NCBI GenBank assembly: GCA_030835065.1
Contig: JAUQWR010000168.1
Coordinates: forward strand, 1 to 8,608
DNA length: 8,608 nucleotides
Reading direction: 5' to 3'
Origin: Candidatus Kapaibacterium sp.
Lineage (GTDB): Bacteria; Bacteroidota; Ignavibacteria; Kapaibacteriales; UBA2268
Both the position numbers and the translations under genes were made by a program. Under the pieces are notes generated by a model. That model had not been told where the DNA came from. It saw nothing but the letters and a program-made list of their open reading frames with translations, and made no database searches. This document shows positions 6,708 to 8,608 of the stretch, one piece after another (within the stretch, counting starts at the first letter, position 1; each line of letters opens with the position of its first letter).

Positions 6708-7739
6708 TTATTTATTTAATAAATCATTGAAACGACGGTTAGGGCGGCCCTTCCAATTGCCTTTATGATAGCCATAACCAGCTATGAGAGGCCATACAAT
6801 AGTAGCTTCGCCATAAACCATTTGTTCGTAAGTAGTTTCAACCTTGCCCCAAGAACTAGCTTCTTTGAGAGTAGAGCCAGAAAGAGCGCCATCGCGTTCG
6901 TCGGCTACAGTGATTTGAATAGCATATTTATGCATATCAGCTTCTACTCCGAGAACTTCTGCAGCAACAACCACATCTTGAGTAAAGTTTTTAGGAACAC
7001 CGCCACCAAGCATGAAAATACCAGTTTGGCCAGCTTCAATTTTAGTTTCTGTCAATTCTAAAAAGTCTTTTGCGGAATCGATAGAAACAACTTCTTGACC
7101 TTTGCGGTGGTATTGATGGTGAACTAAGCCAAAACCAGCAGAGCAGTCAGAAAATGCAGGACAGAATATAGGAACGCCGGCTTCGTAGCAAGCTCTGATA
7201 ATAGAATTTTCACCTTTGTTGTTGTCAACAAGCCATTTGCCCATAATTTCGATAAACTCACGTGAGCTATAAGGGCGAGGTTCGATTGAATTTGCAATTT
7301 CAGCAACTGTCATGTCGCATACTCTTAGGTCTTCTTCATCAATGTATGTATCATAAATTCTATCGATCATTAAATCTCTCAATACGTTGTCATCAACAAA
7401 TTGAGTACCTTGATAGTGATAGAAACCTAAAGCTTCGAGGAAGTCTTGATCGATAATATTAGCACCAGTCGAGATGATTGCGTCGCACATGTTGTTGCGA
7501 ACCATATCAATAACGATTTGCTTAAGTCCGGCACTAATTAAAGAGCCTGCTAATGTCAAATATACTGCACATTCTTTATCTGCAAGCATCATGTCGTAGA
7601 TTTTTGCTGCGCGGCTGAGATTACGAGCTTGGAATGCCATCTTGCCCATATCGTCTACCATGCCAACTACATTGTATTTTTTTATGTCGATATGCTCAAC
7701 AACATTGTCAGAATTCAAATAATCTTTCTTTTCTGCCAT
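6708..7739 (-). CDS. Deoxyhypusine synthase homologue (bacterial DHS-like; possible homospermidine synthase)
   Basis: This 343-residue protein belongs to the deoxyhypusine synthase family (Pfam DS). It has the NAD-binding segments CDAIISTGANI and FMLGGGVPKNF, the core GVPIFCPAFSDCSAG, and the active-site block SSWGKVE, whose K299 corresponds to the aminobutyl-carrying Lys329 of the human enzyme. Trp297, Glu293 and Asp283 of that site are also kept. Bacteria lack eIF5A, the eukaryotic substrate, so the product is probably a polyamine; a DHS homologue in the cyanobacterium Anabaena makes homospermidine from spermidine and putrescine. Several residues that contact spermidine in the human enzyme seem replaced here. 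ATG 7739 is preceded by GGAG (7747-7750) at a 7-base spacing, which fixes the start against an in-frame alternative at 7775. It is divergent from the small lipoprotein gene and is followed by a hairpin, so it is probably its own transcript. The cytoplasm is the expected location. Confidence 0.87.
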   Translation of the reverse strand: MAEKKDYLNSDNVVEHIDIKKYNVVGMVDDMGKMAFQARNLSRAAKIYDMMLADKECAVYLTLAGSLISAGLKQIVIDMVRNNMCDAIISTGANIIDQDFLEALGFYHYQGTQFVDDNVLRDLMIDRIYDTYIDEEDLRVCDMTVAEIANSIEPRPYSSREFIEIMGKWLVDNNKGENSIIRACYEAGVPIFCPAFSDCSAGFGLVHHQYHRKGQEVVSIDSAKDFLELTETKIEAGQTGIFMLGGGVPKNFTQDVVVAAEVLGVEADMHKYAIQITVADERDGALSGSTLKEASSWGKVETTYEQMVYGEATIVWPLIAGYGYHKGNWKGRPNRRFNDLLNK

Positions 7740-7772
7740 TTCTTTTCTCCATTGATGAAAGAACCAAAAACA

Positions 7773-7780
7773 CAAAATTA
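7773..7780 (-). promoter_or_regulatory. Candidate -7 promoter element for the DHS homologue
   Basis: The - strand reads TAATTTTG, an exact match to the Bacteroidota -7 consensus TAnnTTTG, 33 bases upstream of the chosen start. The matching -33 box is poor (TTTTC about 21 bases further up), so this is a moderate call. It would give a leader of roughly 28 bases that contains the GGAG ribosome site. Confidence 0.45.
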
Positions 7781-7906
7781 CGAAAAATTTATTAAATAAT
7801 TGAAAACATATATGATTATCTAGTAAATTATTGTCTTATTATATTAATAAGGAAATTTATAATCAAAATAAATATTAATGCTAAACTATTCAATTTCAAA
7901 ATAATT

Positions 7907-7938
7907 CTTGTAAGAAAAAGATAAGATTATTATATTTA
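7907..7938 (+). promoter_or_regulatory. Candidate promoter of the small lipoprotein gene
   Basis: CTTG (7907-7910), 20 bases, then TATATTTA (7931-7938) resembles the TTTG-N20-TAnnTTTG pattern, with one mismatch in each box and the same spacing as the tRNA promoter in this window. It lies about 40 bases before the ATG at 7978. The surroundings are very AT-rich, so chance similarity is possible. Confidence 0.4.
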
Positions 7939-7977
7939 GAGATTATTTTATTATAATAATAAAAAAATTGGAAAATT

Positions 7978-8067
7978 ATGAAACAATCACTTATTATTGC
8001 TGCCCTTTTGATATCTTTTCTATTATCCTCTTGTGATACAAGAAATGAAAGATTTTATCAAGATTAA
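7978..8067 (+). CDS. Very small predicted lipoprotein (29 residues)
   Basis: ATG 7978 opens a 29-codon frame ending in TAA 8065-8067. The peptide has a positively charged start (MKQS), a hydrophobic stretch and the lipobox LSSC with C19, a standard signal-peptidase II site. After cleavage only about 11 residues (CDTRNERFYQD) would remain, anchored to a membrane by lipid. TTGGAAAATTATG gives a weak ribosome site. A candidate promoter lies upstream and the next gene starts 84 bases later in the same frame. It could be a genuine micro-lipoprotein, comparable in size to entericidin-like peptides, or the remnant of a longer lipoprotein gene cut by a stop codon. I recognise no family from the mature sequence. 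Confidence 0.5.
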   Translation: MKQSLIIAALLISFLLSSCDTRNERFYQD

Positions 8068-8151
8068 TTAGGAGGCATGCTACTTTCGCTATCATTATGC
8101 ATCAGTAGTAAATACAATATTTCTTATAATTTTTTCAAAAAAAGTAGTCAA

Positions 8152-8608
8152 ATGAAAACATGCTTATTTATATTTTCTTTCTTTTTATTTTTTAGTATGA
8201 AGAATAAAGCCTTTTGCAGTGATAATTTTTATTCATTAAAAGGCGGCATAAGTACTTTTACATCAGAGCATTCGGATGAATATAAACCCGGTATAAATAT
8301 CGAATTAGGAAATGATCTGCTGTTTAGTAAATTTTACGAATGGAACATTACAATTGGATATGAATATTATAGCTTAAAACCAAATGATGAAATTAATGGA
8401 GATGCTACTGGGATTAGTCTTAACTCAGGTTTAAAATATTACTTTAATAAAAAAAATTATGAATTAAGTCCCTATGTTGGATTCTCTATTGGTGTGATGA
8501 TATTCATGGAGAATAAAGAGTATATTCGAGATGAGCCAATATATGAAGATGGTCCCTTGGTTTTGATAGGAACCAAACCATGTGTTGGAATATCATATCC
8601 GATAAGCA
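8152..8608 (+). CDS. Outer-membrane beta-barrel protein, 5' part only
   Basis: The frame is open to the right edge, giving 152 codons. The first 22 or so residues are a signal peptide (MKTC, then an F/L-rich stretch, with likely cleavage near AFCS). The mature part has alternating strands with glycine and aromatic residues: NFYSLKGGISTFTSE, PGINIELGND, EWNITIGYEYYSL, GISLNSGLKYYF, then YELSPYVGFSIGVMIF. These are typical of small OmpA/OmpX-like or PorT-like outer-membrane barrels (beta-barrel domain families of Bacteroidota). Without the C-terminus the exact family and strand number cannot be given. ATG 8152 is preferred because it starts the signal peptide. An in-frame ATG at 8077 has a perfect AGGAGG, but only 1 base away, and would bury the signal peptide. 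It may share a transcript with the small lipoprotein. Confidence 0.7.
   Translation, partial: MKTCLFIFSFFLFFSMKNKAFCSDNFYSLKGGISTFTSEHSDEYKPGINIELGNDLLFSKFYEWNITIGYEYYSLKPNDEINGDATGISLNSGLKYYFNKKNYELSPYVGFSIGVMIFMENKEYIRDEPIYEDGPLVLIGTKPCVGISYPIS

Noticed and set aside
6765..7456. Several short open frames on both strands inside the DHS homologue
   Set aside because: They overlap the conserved catalytic and NAD-binding regions of the synthase in other frames and show no independent features.
8070..8079. Perfect AGGAGG followed by ATG at 8077 as the start of the barrel protein
   Set aside because: The spacing is only 1 base, too short for a ribosome site, and this start would put 25 residues in front of the real signal peptide beginning at 8152.
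1..8608. CRISPR array, insertion sequence, prophage or defence system
   Set aside because: I saw no regularly spaced repeats, transposase or integrase motifs, terminal inverted repeats or known defence domains on either strand.

Overview
The window is AT-rich chromosomal DNA, most likely from a Bacteroidota-type organism or a close relative in the same superphylum. Four things point that way: a type IX secretion (T9SS) C-terminal sorting domain, an 800-residue carboxypeptidase-regulatory/DUF5686 outer-membrane protein, a tRNA promoter that matches the Bacteroidota pattern exactly (TTTG, 20 bases, TAAATTTG), and little use of Shine-Dalgarno sites at most genes. A single-cysteine DsrC/TusE protein and a bacterial deoxyhypusine synthase homologue would fit an early-branching lineage such as Ignavibacteria or Kapabacteria, but that placement is inference.

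Left part, + strand (1-4209): the 3' end of a plant-type glutaminyl-peptide cyclotransferase gene with a hairpin terminator, then a 266-base intergenic block. Next come three tightly spaced genes, probably one transcript: a TusE/DsrC-family sulfur carrier, a DUF5686 outer-membrane barrel protein and an EamA/DMT permease. A hairpin with T-runs on both strands closes this run and also terminates the oppositely oriented tRNA.

Middle, - strand (4211-7780): tRNA-Thr(TGT) with its own promoter; a POT-like MFS transporter; a T9SS cargo protein whose stop codon lies 1 base before the transporter start; and, upstream, a deoxyhypusine synthase homologue with a good Shine-Dalgarno site, a candidate promoter and a hairpin after its stop. 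The cargo protein and transporter are almost certainly co-transcribed. The synthase may be read separately.

Right part, + strand (7907-8608): divergent from the synthase lie a candidate promoter, a very small (29-residue) predicted lipoprotein, and the start of an outer-membrane beta-barrel protein that runs off the window.

Most of the content is housekeeping or cell-envelope in character. I see no CRISPR array, insertion sequence, phage gene or defence module. The observations most worth following are the remodelled active site of the deoxyhypusine synthase homologue, the lost proton-coupling glutamate in the transporter, the coupling of a secreted protein to that transporter, the T-stem mismatch in the tRNA, and the tiny lipoprotein. 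No clear new multi-gene system is visible.
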